Numbered from the stretch's first letter, positions 9,201 to 16,551 are shown. The stretch is DNA of 64,000 nt from JAHEZL01 sp046074525 (GCA_046074525.1 JBJTOK010000033.1:1-64000); one strand, 5' to 3'. Numbers and translations: made by a program. The notes: generated from the letters alone by a model not told the origin.

Positions 9201-10094
9201 TCAACAGGAGCAACGATAGCGCAAACGCTTACAGCCAATGTTACCAGCTTAGTTCGTTATACCATCACTCCAACTGCCTCTGGTTGTGTGGGCACTCCTG
9301 TCACCGAAGATGTGACGGTATATGAAATTCCGGCTTCAGACGCTGGTACCGATGTATCATTCTGCGATGGCGATAGCGCTAAAATCGGAGGCAACAGCAA
9401 TAGTGCATACACTTACCTGTGGTCGCCATCTGCGAACCTGGATGATGACACCCTTGCGAGTCCGCTCACCACAGCCACAACTCCTACTACTTACATTGTA
9501 GAAACGAGTCTGCGTGCCTTCGGAGCCTGCAAAACAACAGATACTGTAGAAGTAAATGTGTCTCCTAAATTCAGTATTGATGCCGGTCCGGATGTACTCA
9601 CCTGCGCCAACGAACCTACACTGCTCACTGCCAGTCCGGCCGGTTTGCCAAGCTATATCTGGAGAGACAGCATCGAGGGTCAGGTTTACACAGGAGAACA
9701 AATTACAATTCAAACCAACAACAATAACAAGTACTACCTTGTGGCAACCAACTCTGTAAAAGGAGGATGTACAGCTACCGATTCAGTTGCTGTAAGATTA
9801 AAGAACGATTTCAAAGCAACGCTCTTTATTCCTAATGCCTTCACACCTAACGCCGATGGAGTTAACGAAATCTTCCAGGTTGGCGCTTTTGGAGTAGAAG
9901 AATTTGAAGGTATGATCTTCAACAGATGGGGTGAGAAAATTTACACCTGGAATGATGTAAATGGCGGATGGGACGGAAAAATTAACGGCAACTACGTTCA
10001 GCAGGATGTGTACATCGTTGCCATCAGGGTGAAAAACGTTTGTGATGAAGACTTCAATGACTTTCATCGCGGAACGGTAACTGTGATAAGATAA
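3240..10094 (+). CDS. Giant T9SS cargo protein: RCC1 propeller plus Ig-like repeats, type B sorting domain
   Basis: About 2284 residues from the ATG at 3240, chosen because it gives a clean Sec signal peptide (MPLQLKKSLVAFVALGLIGF...YAQA). The frame is open further, with ATGs at 3150 and 3210. Residues of about 35-435 carry RCC1-type blades (xxWAWGxNxxGQLGxGxT), for example DIWAWGNNKFGQVGNGT and DIYAWGCNSQGQLGIGNT, enough for one seven-bladed propeller. About twelve Ig/PKD-like repeats of 90-130 residues follow, many opening with a Cys-containing block (TICSG, AICSGD, SICNGE, SFCDGD) and ending VTYTITPS..GC.G. The C-terminus (FIPNAFTPNADGVNEIF ... FNRWGEKIY ... GWDGKING ... DVYIVAIRV) is the gliding-motility-associated type B T9SS domain. 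The protein should be exported across the outer membrane and stay surface-attached or be released. A strong terminator follows. Likely an adhesin or matrix protein; ligand unknown. Confidence 0.93.
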   Translation: MPLQLKKSLVAFVALGLIGFNSYAQADQVISGGNTVSSFVCSNRKAYTWGAGSGTPVQINFPGNVDIRQINSGSGSTFVALDCNGDIWAWGNNKFGQVGNGTTGGTVASPVRVKADPSIAASNRNGSGELTNVSVVYGGNNNSYAILTNGRLVGWGHNSTSNSGGAWDDNTGQLGDGTNVDKTAAVYVIDGTTNLPITGVTQIFAGDNVSYCLANGVVYSWGNGLNGTLGRDATGTSNPGSGATVTSNKAYPVRYANGSIMNNITDISCGDVFGMALDVDGYVWTWGNGAWNNSTGNTTTNYTGSDPKRVLKGTTTGASNDGTYLLAKSIGGGQGFGMAVTVDGKPVAWGGGGCAGGGATGNGTVTGSGATGVGYVMRTGGVIDNTAISVSRGDLWGYYRTANNDIYAWGCNSQGQLGIGNTVDQAYAVKMTPPAGCGLRDPEPDVKLRPGDTTVCQSKFTSLTLNSGFVPQAGLGSQYEVKWFKDDVVQKTGTAATDLTYSATTKGEWKVEIKYIGNNAGCMVYPVAKDSMILDFFPQTFTVPTNLTYCGKKASVKVNSTTTTNPGYDWFATALSTTSLGTTYGSTSDSIDISGITAAGNGDKCVYVEEKSYASGTVFKKNQGKDGAWSSMDFLNNGAQTNTVESGFTISEPLTLTTTNIHISDELYNVGNSQSVTMTFGVYGSKTNNGGLVADDANKIGTFTFSFNRTRAAGNPQIYDRDELVNINIKLPSAGTYFLSLDNLTGVTGNVKIGKGSSSGQTAPIGDDVTGNFIKFTNSSVNNNPQTGGNLNQGNFFNVKFKTDQHYCDRVQVCIKQSCPCQQPSSVTANSTPAHVSKVVSVCPGTAISLTGTYVAGSNPLTDAIRFVWYKKGTTPGAYSLAPVTAKNLTGIAADEGTWVLRVEDGSVGNASCYKEDTIKVVLKTLPAVTNMTSKVCSGTAFSVTPVNGTDGVVPTGTTYTWTAPAGTGFSGGSAQAVAQTSIGQTLTNTAASGTSTATYTVTPSVNGCPGATFTVTVDLEHTVDAAVSGNPASTCATSYQLGATAVTNGTGTWTVAPSAGMTFAPSANDPAAVASTMTKNTAYTFTWTVSNGAGHLCPDKTSTVTITQAGDITSATPVSAQSKTICENDPAPLLNTTAVGTLKAGETGVWSATAPASITVGGQTGNLQIGDNIFKYTITTTVPGCAPSEGIVTIKVLPLPGAAGAITGSLSVCAGAAGVTYSVPAVSGVNFNWKRPAGSTVTSATSDSSSITVTFGNTPGNFDFVATPKNSCGTGTPSTFTVNVKPNLTPTITIDGSDTICAGSNATFFIASASDSGATPAYKWYVDANLQASTGTTFSSTTLVDGNKIKVEMTSSEGCKTAPTATSNIMTIVVVGMVQPKVTLTPSYACAGVAQTITAQGQNAGAPGTATYEWKLNSGIVQTGNSTTYTSSTFANGDLLEVTMTSTLSCAGPSKIASTSVIIDVKPIPTATSSSVTICSGTKAVIQLSSNTSGTTFDWTSSADPNITGHLGGKSTPTDSTISQTLTSTLSAPGDVTYTVTPSTAFCPGTPFTVKATVNPIPNVIATNDSICNGEVTDIALTSDVAGATFKWTATAVGATGQSADNTGTLTNIAQTLNNSGSTLASVSYVVTATYATCPGAAKTVIAYVKPTPTVANVTPPAICSGDKTNITLTSSVSTTTTFGWTAATADGVSGFVSPNSASKIDDVLMNNNTADGVVTYNVIAMSQGCIGPVTNIAITVKPIPVLTITATDPTICGGNDPGIDVQSNVAGSTYSWTMATGGSGTVTKTGASSETDIATGALAAILNNTSSSSGTATFTMTPKANGCIGGAKNITITVNPSPDAKLLSGTLSICSGETTDLSIGTSIANIPVTFDWTATGSNVTGFAATGTSSNIPTSIAETLTNSGTSNETVTYTITPSGGGCIGQPLDVIQTVKPIPSATAVNNKPAFCSGDATSIDITSTTPGTTFSFSAASISGNASGHSSSTGATIAQTLTANVTSLVRYTITPTASGCVGTPVTEDVTVYEIPASDAGTDVSFCDGDSAKIGGNSNSAYTYLWSPSANLDDDTLASPLTTATTPTTYIVETSLRAFGACKTTDTVEVNVSPKFSIDAGPDVLTCANEPTLLTASPAGLPSYIWRDSIEGQVYTGEQITIQTNNNNKYYLVATNSVKGGCTATDSVAVRLKNDFKATLFIPNAFTPNADGVNEIFQVGAFGVEEFEGMIFNRWGEKIYTWNDVNGGWDGKINGNYVQQDVYIVAIRVKNVCDEDFNDFHRGTVTVIR

Positions 10095-10108
10095 ATTACC
10101 ACTACTAA

Positions 10109-10145
10109 AAAAAGCCTGCTTGATTTCTCAAGCAGGCTTTTTTGT
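10109..10145 (+). terminator. Intrinsic terminator of the RCC1 giant gene
   Basis: An 11-bp perfect stem (10113-10123 with 10128-10138, AGCCTGCTTGA/TCAAGCAGGCT) with a TTTC loop is flanked by A-run and T-run, 15 bases after the stop codon. Confidence 0.92.
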
Positions 10146-10152
10146 TTTGAAG

Positions 10153-10210
10153 GTAATTTTCACACTGTGCTTCCCTCTCCTCCGATAGGGAAGCACAGTG
10201 TGAAAATTAC
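10153..10210. repeat. 24-bp perfect inverted repeat with 10-base spacer
   Basis: Bases 10153-10176 are the exact reverse complement of 10187-10210, around the spacer CTCCTCCGAT. The element sits between the terminator of the giant gene and rdgB, only 27 bases before the rdgB start. There is no T-run, and the stem is much longer than needed for termination. It shares the 13-mer TGTGCTTCCCTCT with the larger inverted-repeat element near 47126. Confidence 0.85.
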
Positions 10211-10237
10211 TCCCAAATAATTTCTCATCTTTACACC

Positions 10238-10807
10238 ATGAAACTCATCTTCGCCACCAATAACAACCATAAACTGGAGGAAGTTCGTCACCGCCTCCCC
10301 CACTTCACCATATTAAGCATGAAGGACATCGGCTTCAATGATGATATTCCCGAAACAGGAAATACCTTTGAAGAGAATGCATTGATCAAGGCAAAATGCA
10401 TTTATGATAAGTATGGTTTCGCCTGCTTCGCTGACGATTCGGGTTTAGAAGTGGAGGCCCTTAATGGAGCACCAGGCATCTATTCTGCACGTTATGCAGG
10501 AGAGCATGGCGATGGAGAAGCCAATATGAATAAATTACTGGATGCACTGAAAAACATCACTCAGCGAAAAGCAAAATTCGTCACAGTCATCTGCCTTCTC
10601 ATTGATGGTAAAGAGCAGTTCTTCCGCGGAGAAATCCACGGCACAATAACTACACAAAAACATGGTAATAAAGGATTTGGATATGATCCTATTTTCCTTC
10701 CGGATGGATATACCCAAACATTTGCGGAGCTCTCGATGGATGAAAAAAACAATGTCAGCCACCGGGCTTTAGCAATAGAAAAAATGGTAAACAGATTGAG
10801 GGACTAG
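10238..10807 (+). CDS. rdgB: XTP/dITP pyrophosphatase (RdgB/HAM1)
   Basis: This gene encodes 189 residues, the usual length for the Ham1/RdgB family. The enzyme hydrolyses dITP, XTP and similar deaminated purine triphosphates to monophosphates and pyrophosphate, keeping them out of DNA and RNA. Visible signatures are FATNNNHKLEEV at the N-terminus (substrate-binding Asn/Lys/Glu), FADDSGLEVEALNGAPGIYSARYAG in the middle (the metal-binding acidic pair, about residues 67-68), and GYDPIF followed by SHRALA near the C-terminus. The start ATG at 10238 fits the family N-terminus exactly. Its stop codon overlaps the end of the convergent 55-residue gene. Confidence 0.96.
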   Translation: MKLIFATNNNHKLEEVRHRLPHFTILSMKDIGFNDDIPETGNTFEENALIKAKCIYDKYGFACFADDSGLEVEALNGAPGIYSARYAGEHGDGEANMNKLLDALKNITQRKAKFVTVICLLIDGKEQFFRGEIHGTITTQKHGNKGFGYDPIFLPDGYTQTFAELSMDEKNNVSHRALAIEKMVNRLRD

Positions 10808-10971
10808 TCTTCGTCCAGGAATAAATCTAAACCACTCAAATCACTCCCATCAAAATCATCTTCATCTTCCTCGAAAGCTTTTTTCTTGATTTTGTTTTTT
10901 TCCTTCTTGCTGATCTCAGCCCCGAGTGTTTTTTTCTTCACAGGCTTCTTTTCGAATTCTTTCTTTTTCAT
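10804..10971 (-). CDS. Small 55-residue protein, basic N-terminus and acidic C-terminus
   Basis: An ATG at 10971 on the minus strand opens a 55-codon frame ending with TAG at 10804, which overlaps the rdgB stop by a few bases. The product starts MKKKEFEKKPVKKKTLGAEI, is very Lys-rich over its first 31 residues, then switches to a strongly acidic tail (EEDEDDFDGSDLSGLDLFLDED). A well-formed Bacteroidota promoter lies about 70 bases upstream (11040-11071), which supports real expression. It has no signal peptide or membrane segment. The charge-segregated layout suggests a nucleic-acid- or ribosome-associated small protein, but I do not recognise the family. It is too short for usual length cut-offs. 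Confidence 0.7.
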   Translation of the reverse strand: MKKKEFEKKPVKKKTLGAEISKKEKNKIKKKAFEEDEDDFDGSDLSGLDLFLDED

Positions 10972-11039
10972 GGTTCAAACGATAACGAAGTATTACCTCT
11001 AAATCCAGTTTTTTAATTGGTTAAACATTAGTGTTCACT

Positions 11040-11071
11040 CAAATATAATTCACAGATTTTTTAAAATCAAA
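11040..11071 (-). promoter_or_regulatory. Bacteroidota-type promoter for the 55-residue gene
   Basis: On the minus strand TTTG (11071-11068) is followed after 20 bases by TATATTTG (11047-11040), matching the Bacteroidota consensus TTTG-N(about 19-21)-TAnnTTTG. The ATG of the small gene lies 68 bases downstream. Confidence 0.65.
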
Positions 11072-11215
11072 AATTTCAGAAAGGATTTTTCTCTTCACAT
11101 TAAGGTCGGAATTATTTAACGTTCTCCGTATTTTCCGCAAACTTTTATCCGAATAAGTCATGATAATTCGCTTCATTTTATAGCTCTATTTTGGAGAAGT
11201 AAAAGAGCAAAAGTG

Positions 11216-11794
11216 ATGCGAAAAAAAATACAACGCGGCCTTCGGGTTTCCCGCTATATACTATACAAAGAAACTTTAGTTGATTTCAAAGAACATTTAT
11301 GGTCATTCGTCGGATCTTTTTGTGGTATAGGATTAATCGCCTATTGGCAAAGCGCAGCAATGAGCGTACACGACAGTTTATTCCTGATTGGTTCTTTTGG
11401 CGCCTCCAGTGTATTGGTGTACGGCATTATTGAAAGTCCGCTGGCGCAGCCACGCAATCTTGTCGGCGGACATCTGGTGTCGGCGCTTACTGGTGTGACC
11501 ATTAATTTTTTATTCCCCGATATCCTCTGGCTGGCGGCACCCCTCGCTGTTTCACTTTCCATTGTACTGATGCAAATCACCAAAACCCTTCATCCACCTG
11601 GAGGAGCCACGGCATTACTCGCAGTTATCGGGTCGGAGAAAATAAAAAGCATGGGTTACCTTTATGTTCTTTCACCTGTACTAACCGGCTGTCTCACTTT
11701 ATTACTAATCGCGCTGATCTTCAATAATATTACACCGAGGAGACAATACCCTATCAAGAACAAACACCTTAAAACAACATTCAAAAAACATTGA
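11216..11794 (+). CDS. HPP family integral membrane protein
   Basis: This gene encodes about 192 residues from the ATG at 11216; a GTG one codon earlier is the other choice. Four hydrophobic segments (about 30-48, 52-70, 85-118, 140-165) surround the family motif LHPPGGATALLAVIGS near residue 125. In cyanobacteria an HPP protein was shown to act as a nitrite transporter; in other bacteria the role is mostly unknown. The basic N-terminus (MRKKIQRGLRVSRY) and basic C-terminus fit a cytoplasmic location for both ends. It reads into the thioesterase gene with a 23-base gap, so the two are probably co-transcribed. Confidence 0.88.
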   Translation: MRKKIQRGLRVSRYILYKETLVDFKEHLWSFVGSFCGIGLIAYWQSAAMSVHDSLFLIGSFGASSVLVYGIIESPLAQPRNLVGGHLVSALTGVTINFLFPDILWLAAPLAVSLSIVLMQITKTLHPPGGATALLAVIGSEKIKSMGYLYVLSPVLTGCLTLLLIALIFNNITPRRQYPIKNKHLKTTFKKH

Positions 11795-11817
11795 TACCTT
11801 AGTCGGAAATCAATGAC

Positions 11818-12201
11818 ATGAGCATAGAAGAACGGATAGCCGCTGCAGAAACACATATTTTCAAAGCCGTATTTCCCAACACCACTAATCATTACGACAC
11901 GCTATTCGGAGGAACGGCTATGAGCCTTATGGACGAAGTGGCTTTCATCACCGCCACCCGTTTCAGCAGAAAAAAAATGGTGACAGTGAGCAGCGACCGT
12001 ATTGATTTTACCAAGCCTATCCCATCAGGAACAATCATTGAACTCATTGGCAAAATCGAGCATATAGGAAATACAAGTCTGAAAGTATCAGTGGAAATTT
12101 ACATTGAAGAGATGTACGTTTCGCACAGAGAAAAAGCCATTTCGGGCACTTTCACTTTTGTAGCTGTTGACGACAATAAAAAGCCGGTGAGAGTTATTTA
12201 A
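11818..12201 (+). CDS. Acyl-CoA thioesterase, hotdog fold (YciA/BACH-like)
   Basis: This gene encodes 127 residues covering one hotdog domain. The signature FPNTTNHYDTLFGGTAM then SLMDEVAFITATRF (about residues 19-50) contains the conserved Asn, the FGG turn and the catalytic Asp of the long-chain acyl-CoA thioester hydrolase family. DRIDFTKPIPSGTIIELIGKI follows as the central strands. It hydrolyses acyl-CoA to free fatty acid and CoA in the cytoplasm; the acyl length cannot be read from sequence. It follows the HPP gene closely and overlaps the end of the convergent outer-membrane receptor gene by 8 bases. Confidence 0.9.
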   Translation: MSIEERIAAAETHIFKAVFPNTTNHYDTLFGGTAMSLMDEVAFITATRFSRKKMVTVSSDRIDFTKPIPSGTIIELIGKIEHIGNTSLKVSVEIYIEEMYVSHREKAISGTFTFVAVDDNKKPVRVI

Positions 12202-14605
12202 TTCCGCTTTCGCCACGCTCTGCAGCCTTCTTATCTTCCTCCTTATTGATGAACCATTTCGATCCCAGCTTCCAGTTGAAGGAAAGATAAACCACCCTGT
12301 TGTCCCAACTATAGAGATAACGACTTTCTAATCCGTTGTAGCGGGCAGTACCCGAATACTTGAATGTATAAAACACATCCTGACAATTTAACTTAAGAGA
12401 ACCTCGTCCCGCCGCAATATCTTTCTTCACCGATATTCCCAGCGCCCCAAGCGGGTTATTAATTGTATAGCCCACCAGCTGTTTCATGGTGTAATTTCCA
12501 CTGAGCTCAATGGTCCAGGCTTTAGGCAAAGTGAAAACATGCGTTGAATTGAAAGTAGCAGTGGTATAATAATTATCAACTGTTGTCCTTGTGTTGCTCA
12601 GGTAACCGGCAAGGTGATTTTGATATACATTCGCAAAAAACTGCACCGCCCACCATTTCTTCACTTGCTGGTAGTAAGATAGCGACGCCCCGAAATTTTC
12701 ATACAAAGGAATATTGATCGTACTAATATCCATGATATTGGAAGAATCCCTCTGGCTTACCGCCCACTGCTGAATGTAATTATCGCTGTGCATGTAATTC
12801 AGGGTAGTAATAAAACGCCCGCCTTTAAAGCTGTGCGAGAGCTCTATGTTGTGCGACAATTGTGGTAACAATTTCGGATTTCCGGTGTACAGAAAATAAG
12901 GATCATCGAAATAACTCACCGGCGTGAGCATGTGCGAGCTCGGACGCTGTATCCTCCTGTTGTAAGAAAAGCTAAAAGAATGTTTTTCCGACGGATTGTA
13001 ACTGAGATAAGCCGAAGGAAAAAACTGAAGATAGTCGCGGGTAAAAACAGTTTTCGACAACAACTCTTCTCCCCTTGCATGCCAGAATTCCGAACGGACT
13101 CCGGCCTGGTACTGCCATTTTTTCTCCGACCATTTTGCCTGTACATAAGCCGCACTCACCTGTTCACGGAAAGTAAATTCCTTTTTGGAAGGAGTTGATG
13201 GTACAACGTCTACTGTTTGCTCTACCGAAAAATCAATATTGTTATCAATGGCATTGTACATCCATTTCGCGCCACTTTCAAAACGCAGTTTCTTTAAATA
13301 CAATCTTTCAAAATCCAGCTGAGCCGCAAAATTATTGTTGTTCCCGCTTTGTATACTGCCCACATGTGCATAGTCGGTTATATTGGAAACAACCCGGAAA
13401 ATATTAATATCCTGCACACTTCCTTCATTGTAATGCATATAATTAATCTTTCCTGAAATGGTCCCTGTGGAATCAATCTTGTATTTAAAATCCACGTTGT
13501 TATGCAATGAGGTTCCATACCATGGCACATGAGAAAACGTAGTAAATCGCTGCTGTAACTGCCCGAGAGAATCTTTCACCAAGCCATCCACGGTCCCTTC
13601 CCACCAATCATTCATGAACAAACCATAATGCGAAAAACCGATGCTAAGATTTTTATTCACTTTATAATCTCCTCCAAAAGAATAAGAGTGATTGATGTTA
13701 GGCACTTTATAAGTATAGCCCTGATTGTAAGTCAATCCTGAACTAAGCGCACCAAAGTTACGATTGGTATAGCCGTAGGTCCCGTTTTTATTGGCATTAA
13801 TGGAATACGAAGCATTCAGCTTCCACTTTCCCGAATTGAAAGCGACATTAATTCCGCTATTCGATTTCGGCAAAATCCCCTGTCCGTAAGTCACCTGCAC
13901 ATCACCATAAAATCCTTTTTTTGCAGCTTTCTTAAAATTGATGTTGATCATTCCGCCATCACCCTGCGCATCGTATTTGGCGGATGGCGAAGTAATAATT
14001 TCTATGTTCTCAATTTCCGAAGCCTGCATCGCCTGGAGGATAGATGCGATTTGTTTTCCCGACATGTTCATTGCTCTTCCGTCAAAAAGAATAGTCACAT
14101 TGGCTTTTCCTTTAAGTGTGATATTACCATCATTATCCACTCTCACACCTGGCATTTTGCGCAATAAATCAATAGCCATCAAGCCTGTAGTACTAGTCAT
14201 TGCTCCCACATCCACCACCGTTTTTCCTGCTTCCTGCTTTACAATACTTTTCTTTTTCTCTATGGCAATGGTTTTGAGGGCAACTCTTTTCAAATAGATA
14301 TTTTGATAATCAACAGGAAGGGAATCTATTTTGATCAACTCAGAAGAATAATCTTCAAAGTCGGAGAAAGATGTTTTGATAAAATACGAACCTGGTTTCA
14401 CATCGTTAAATCGATAAAATCCGGAAGCATTGGTGGTCACTGAACTTAATGTTGAATCATCTTCACTGTGCAGCGACACGATGACGAACTCCAAGGGCAG
14501 AGGCACAGTATCATAGGAATGACGCTCATAAACACTACCGGAAATATGTTGGGAAAATGCCATGCACGGAGAGAGCAGTAGCAGCAACAAGAAATATTGT
14601 CTCAT
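12194..14605 (-). CDS. Outer-membrane beta-barrel receptor, TonB-dependent-receptor type
   Basis: This gene encodes 803 residues. A Sec signal peptide (MRQYFLLLLLLSPCMAFSQ) is followed by a carboxypeptidase-regulatory-like beta sandwich (about 20-105, ISGSVYERH ... GFYRFNDVKPGSYFIK). Next comes a plug-like domain (about 120-230, VVDVGAMTSTTGLMAIDLLRKMPGVRVDNDGNITLKG with NIEIITSPSAKYDAQGDGG, given here in parts) and a barrel of about 550 residues of the outer-membrane beta-barrel family 3 type. It ends with aromatic barrel strands (VVYLSFNWKLGSKW) and a charged tail. No TonB box is obvious and no SusD partner is adjacent, so the substrate is unknown. Such lone receptors are common in Bacteroidota. 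Located in the outer membrane. Confidence 0.9.
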   Translation of the reverse strand: MRQYFLLLLLLSPCMAFSQHISGSVYERHSYDTVPLPLEFVIVSLHSEDDSTLSSVTTNASGFYRFNDVKPGSYFIKTSFSDFEDYSSELIKIDSLPVDYQNIYLKRVALKTIAIEKKKSIVKQEAGKTVVDVGAMTSTTGLMAIDLLRKMPGVRVDNDGNITLKGKANVTILFDGRAMNMSGKQIASILQAMQASEIENIEIITSPSAKYDAQGDGGMININFKKAAKKGFYGDVQVTYGQGILPKSNSGINVAFNSGKWKLNASYSINANKNGTYGYTNRNFGALSSGLTYNQGYTYKVPNINHSYSFGGDYKVNKNLSIGFSHYGLFMNDWWEGTVDGLVKDSLGQLQQRFTTFSHVPWYGTSLHNNVDFKYKIDSTGTISGKINYMHYNEGSVQDINIFRVVSNITDYAHVGSIQSGNNNNFAAQLDFERLYLKKLRFESGAKWMYNAIDNNIDFSVEQTVDVVPSTPSKKEFTFREQVSAAYVQAKWSEKKWQYQAGVRSEFWHARGEELLSKTVFTRDYLQFFPSAYLSYNPSEKHSFSFSYNRRIQRPSSHMLTPVSYFDDPYFLYTGNPKLLPQLSHNIELSHSFKGGRFITTLNYMHSDNYIQQWAVSQRDSSNIMDISTINIPLYENFGASLSYYQQVKKWWAVQFFANVYQNHLAGYLSNTRTTVDNYYTTATFNSTHVFTLPKAWTIELSGNYTMKQLVGYTINNPLGALGISVKKDIAAGRGSLKLNCQDVFYTFKYSGTARYNGLESRYLYSWDNRVVYLSFNWKLGSKWFINKEEDKKAAERGESGIK

Positions 14606-14677
14606 TAGTTAGGTGGTTATAAGCTTGAAAACAAATATTTCCTTTTTATTAGGACGTGACAAAAATTTTAAGAAAAT

Positions 14678-15328
14678 TTATTTTTCCCAATTTTTATCTA
14701 CGAGCAATGGCACGAAGGAAAATTCATCGAGCTCATATTTTTTGAGCGCACCACCTTTCAGTTTATCAATAACAGTCATGATTTGCTTATCACCCTCTCC
14801 TACCGGAATAACTATTCTTCCACCTTCTACCAATTGCTTTATCAAAGCCTCGGGAACATAAGGTGCACCGGCAGTAACAATAACTTTATCATAAGGCGCA
14901 AAAACAGGAATACCCTGATAACCATCGCCGTAAAACACCTTAGCGCGGATATTTGCTTCTGCAAAGAATTTTTTGGTTTTTACAAACAAGGCTTGTTGTC
15001 TTTCAATAGAGAAAACCTTAGCACCCATCTGCATCAGCACAGAGGTTTGATAACCACAACCTGTACCTACTTCCAGTACTTTTTCTCCTTTTTTTATTTC
15101 CAGCAGTTGCGTTTGGTAAGCAACTGTAAACGGATGTGAAATGGTTTGTCCGCTGCCAATAGGAAAAGCTTTATTCTGATATGCGTACTCTAAAAAAGCA
15201 TTATCAAGGAACCAGTGACGAGGCACATTATTGATTGCAGTCAGTACCTGTTCATCAGAAATACCAAGGACTCGCAGCTCATCCACCATCTTATTGCGCA
15301 ATCCTTTATGTTTGAATGTGTCGATCAT
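14678..15328 (-). CDS. pcm: Protein-L-isoaspartate O-methyltransferase
   Basis: This gene encodes 216 residues, the family's normal size. The enzyme transfers methyl from S-adenosylmethionine to abnormal L-isoaspartyl residues, starting their repair in aged proteins. Signatures are VPRHWFL and the substrate loop GSGQTISHPFTVAYQTQLL (about residues 58-76), the SAM-binding loop KVLEVGTGCGYQTSVLMQMG (motif I, about 80-99), the acidic motif FSIERQ, and the late VTAGAPYVPEALIKQL motif. It lies 72 bases upstream of the outer-membrane receptor gene on the same strand, possibly co-transcribed, and is divergent from the Gfo/Idh/MocA gene. Confidence 0.95.
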   Translation of the reverse strand: MIDTFKHKGLRNKMVDELRVLGISDEQVLTAINNVPRHWFLDNAFLEYAYQNKAFPIGSGQTISHPFTVAYQTQLLEIKKGEKVLEVGTGCGYQTSVLMQMGAKVFSIERQQALFVKTKKFFAEANIRAKVFYGDGYQGIPVFAPYDKVIVTAGAPYVPEALIKQLVEGGRIVIPVGEGDKQIMTVIDKLKGGALKKYELDEFSFVPLLVDKNWEK

Positions 15329-15420
15329 CAGTTATTAAACAAAGTGTGTTGATTCTTTGGTGAAGATAGAAATTAAGCCTCCTCCTATTTCCCATACTTT
15401 TACAAAAAACAAACAGAACA

Positions 15421-16407
15421 ATGTTAAAAATAGGAGTTTTAGGAGCCGGGCATTTAGGGTCGATACACATCAAACTGATCAAAGAAATTCCTGCCTATGA
15501 ACTCGTTGGGTTTTTTGACCCCAATCCTGAAACCCAGAAAAAAACTGCAAAACAATACGGAATAAAAAGTTTTGATTCTATAGATGAGCTGATAGATGCC
15601 GTTGATGTTGTCGATATTGTTACCCCTACTCTCGCACATTACGAATGCGCAGTAAAAGCCCTCAAAAACCAGAAGCACGTTTTCATCGAAAAGCCGATTA
15701 CCAATACTCTGGAAGAGGCACGTAACCTTATGCACCTGGCCCATGAAGCTCATGTAAAAATACAAGTGGGACACGTTGAACGCTTTAATCCGGCTTATAT
15801 CGCCGCAAAGCCCTACTTCACCCAGCCGATGTTTATTGAATGTCACCGACTCGCCGAATTCAATCCGCGCGGGACCGATGTTTCTGTAGTGCTTGATTTA
15901 ATGATTCACGACATCGACATTATATTAAGTATTGTGAATTCTCCGGTGAAAAAAATATCGGCTAGCGGTGTGGCAGTTGTAAGCGACACTCCCGATATCA
16001 CCAATGCGCGAATAGAATTTGATAACGGCTGCGTAGCCAATCTTACCGCCAGTCGCATCTCTCTCAAAAACATGCGCAAAACAAGATTCTTCCAGAAAGA
16101 CGCATATATCACCGTGGATTTTCTGGAAAAGAAAACCAGCATCTTTCAATTGAATGAATTGAAAGGTGAACCAGATCCACTGTCTTTGGTAATCGACCTC
16201 GGTAAGGACAAAGGCAAAAAAGAAATTACCTTCAGCTCACCCGATGTGAAGGAAAGCAATGCCATTAAGGATGAACTGACTCATTTCGCTAATGCCATTA
16301 ACAACAATCAGGATCCGGCAGTCACTATTGAAGATGGCTATGAAGCCCTATTTGTTGCCCAGCAAATCATAGAAAAACTAAAAAACACAGCTTCCCTTAT
16401 CAGTTAA
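15421..16407 (+). CDS. Gfo/Idh/MocA family NAD(P)-dependent oxidoreductase
   Basis: This gene encodes 328 residues. The N-terminal Rossmann fold begins MLKIGVLGAGHLGSIHIKLI with the GAGHLG dinucleotide-binding turn. The family motif EKPITNT lies near residues 93-100 (Lys of EKP is the usual catalytic or binding lysine). GHVERFNPA near 121 and a later MIHDIDIIL (residue about 163) with His/Asp match sugar-nucleotide dehydrogenases of the family, including UDP-GlcNAc 3-dehydrogenase types. The substrate cannot be fixed from sequence; a UDP-sugar for surface glycan or lipid A work is plausible. It stands alone, divergent from pcm. Confidence 0.88.
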   Translation: MLKIGVLGAGHLGSIHIKLIKEIPAYELVGFFDPNPETQKKTAKQYGIKSFDSIDELIDAVDVVDIVTPTLAHYECAVKALKNQKHVFIEKPITNTLEEARNLMHLAHEAHVKIQVGHVERFNPAYIAAKPYFTQPMFIECHRLAEFNPRGTDVSVVLDLMIHDIDIILSIVNSPVKKISASGVAVVSDTPDITNARIEFDNGCVANLTASRISLKNMRKTRFFQKDAYITVDFLEKKTSIFQLNELKGEPDPLSLVIDLGKDKGKKEITFSSPDVKESNAIKDELTHFANAINNNQDPAVTIEDGYEALFVAQQIIEKLKNTASLIS

Positions 16408-16526
16408 TACCTAAGTAAAAAAACTTAGTTGGAACAGGTTTTCAACCAATCCGTACGAGTCGTCAATAATTAATATTGAGCCTTCGATTATATTTTCCTA
16501 TTTTTAAGACAATACACTTTCTACAA

Positions 16527-16551
16527 AGTGATGTATGGGTAGTACATCACT
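16527..16551 (+). promoter_or_regulatory. 9-bp inverted repeat in the leader of the second giant gene
   Basis: AGTGATGTA (16527-16535) and TACATCACT (16543-16551) are perfect reverse complements with a 7-base spacer, 53 bases before the chosen start. An imperfect stem follows at 16559-16587 (TTGCTTCAACT ... AGTTGTTGCAA). It could be an operator or a leader RNA structure. Confidence 0.4.

Noticed and set aside
5205..9238. Many minus-strand frames of 60-167 codons within the RCC1/Ig giant gene
   Set aside because: They are shadow frames of repeated Thr/Gly/Ala-rich coding DNA, with no start context, motifs or conservation pattern.
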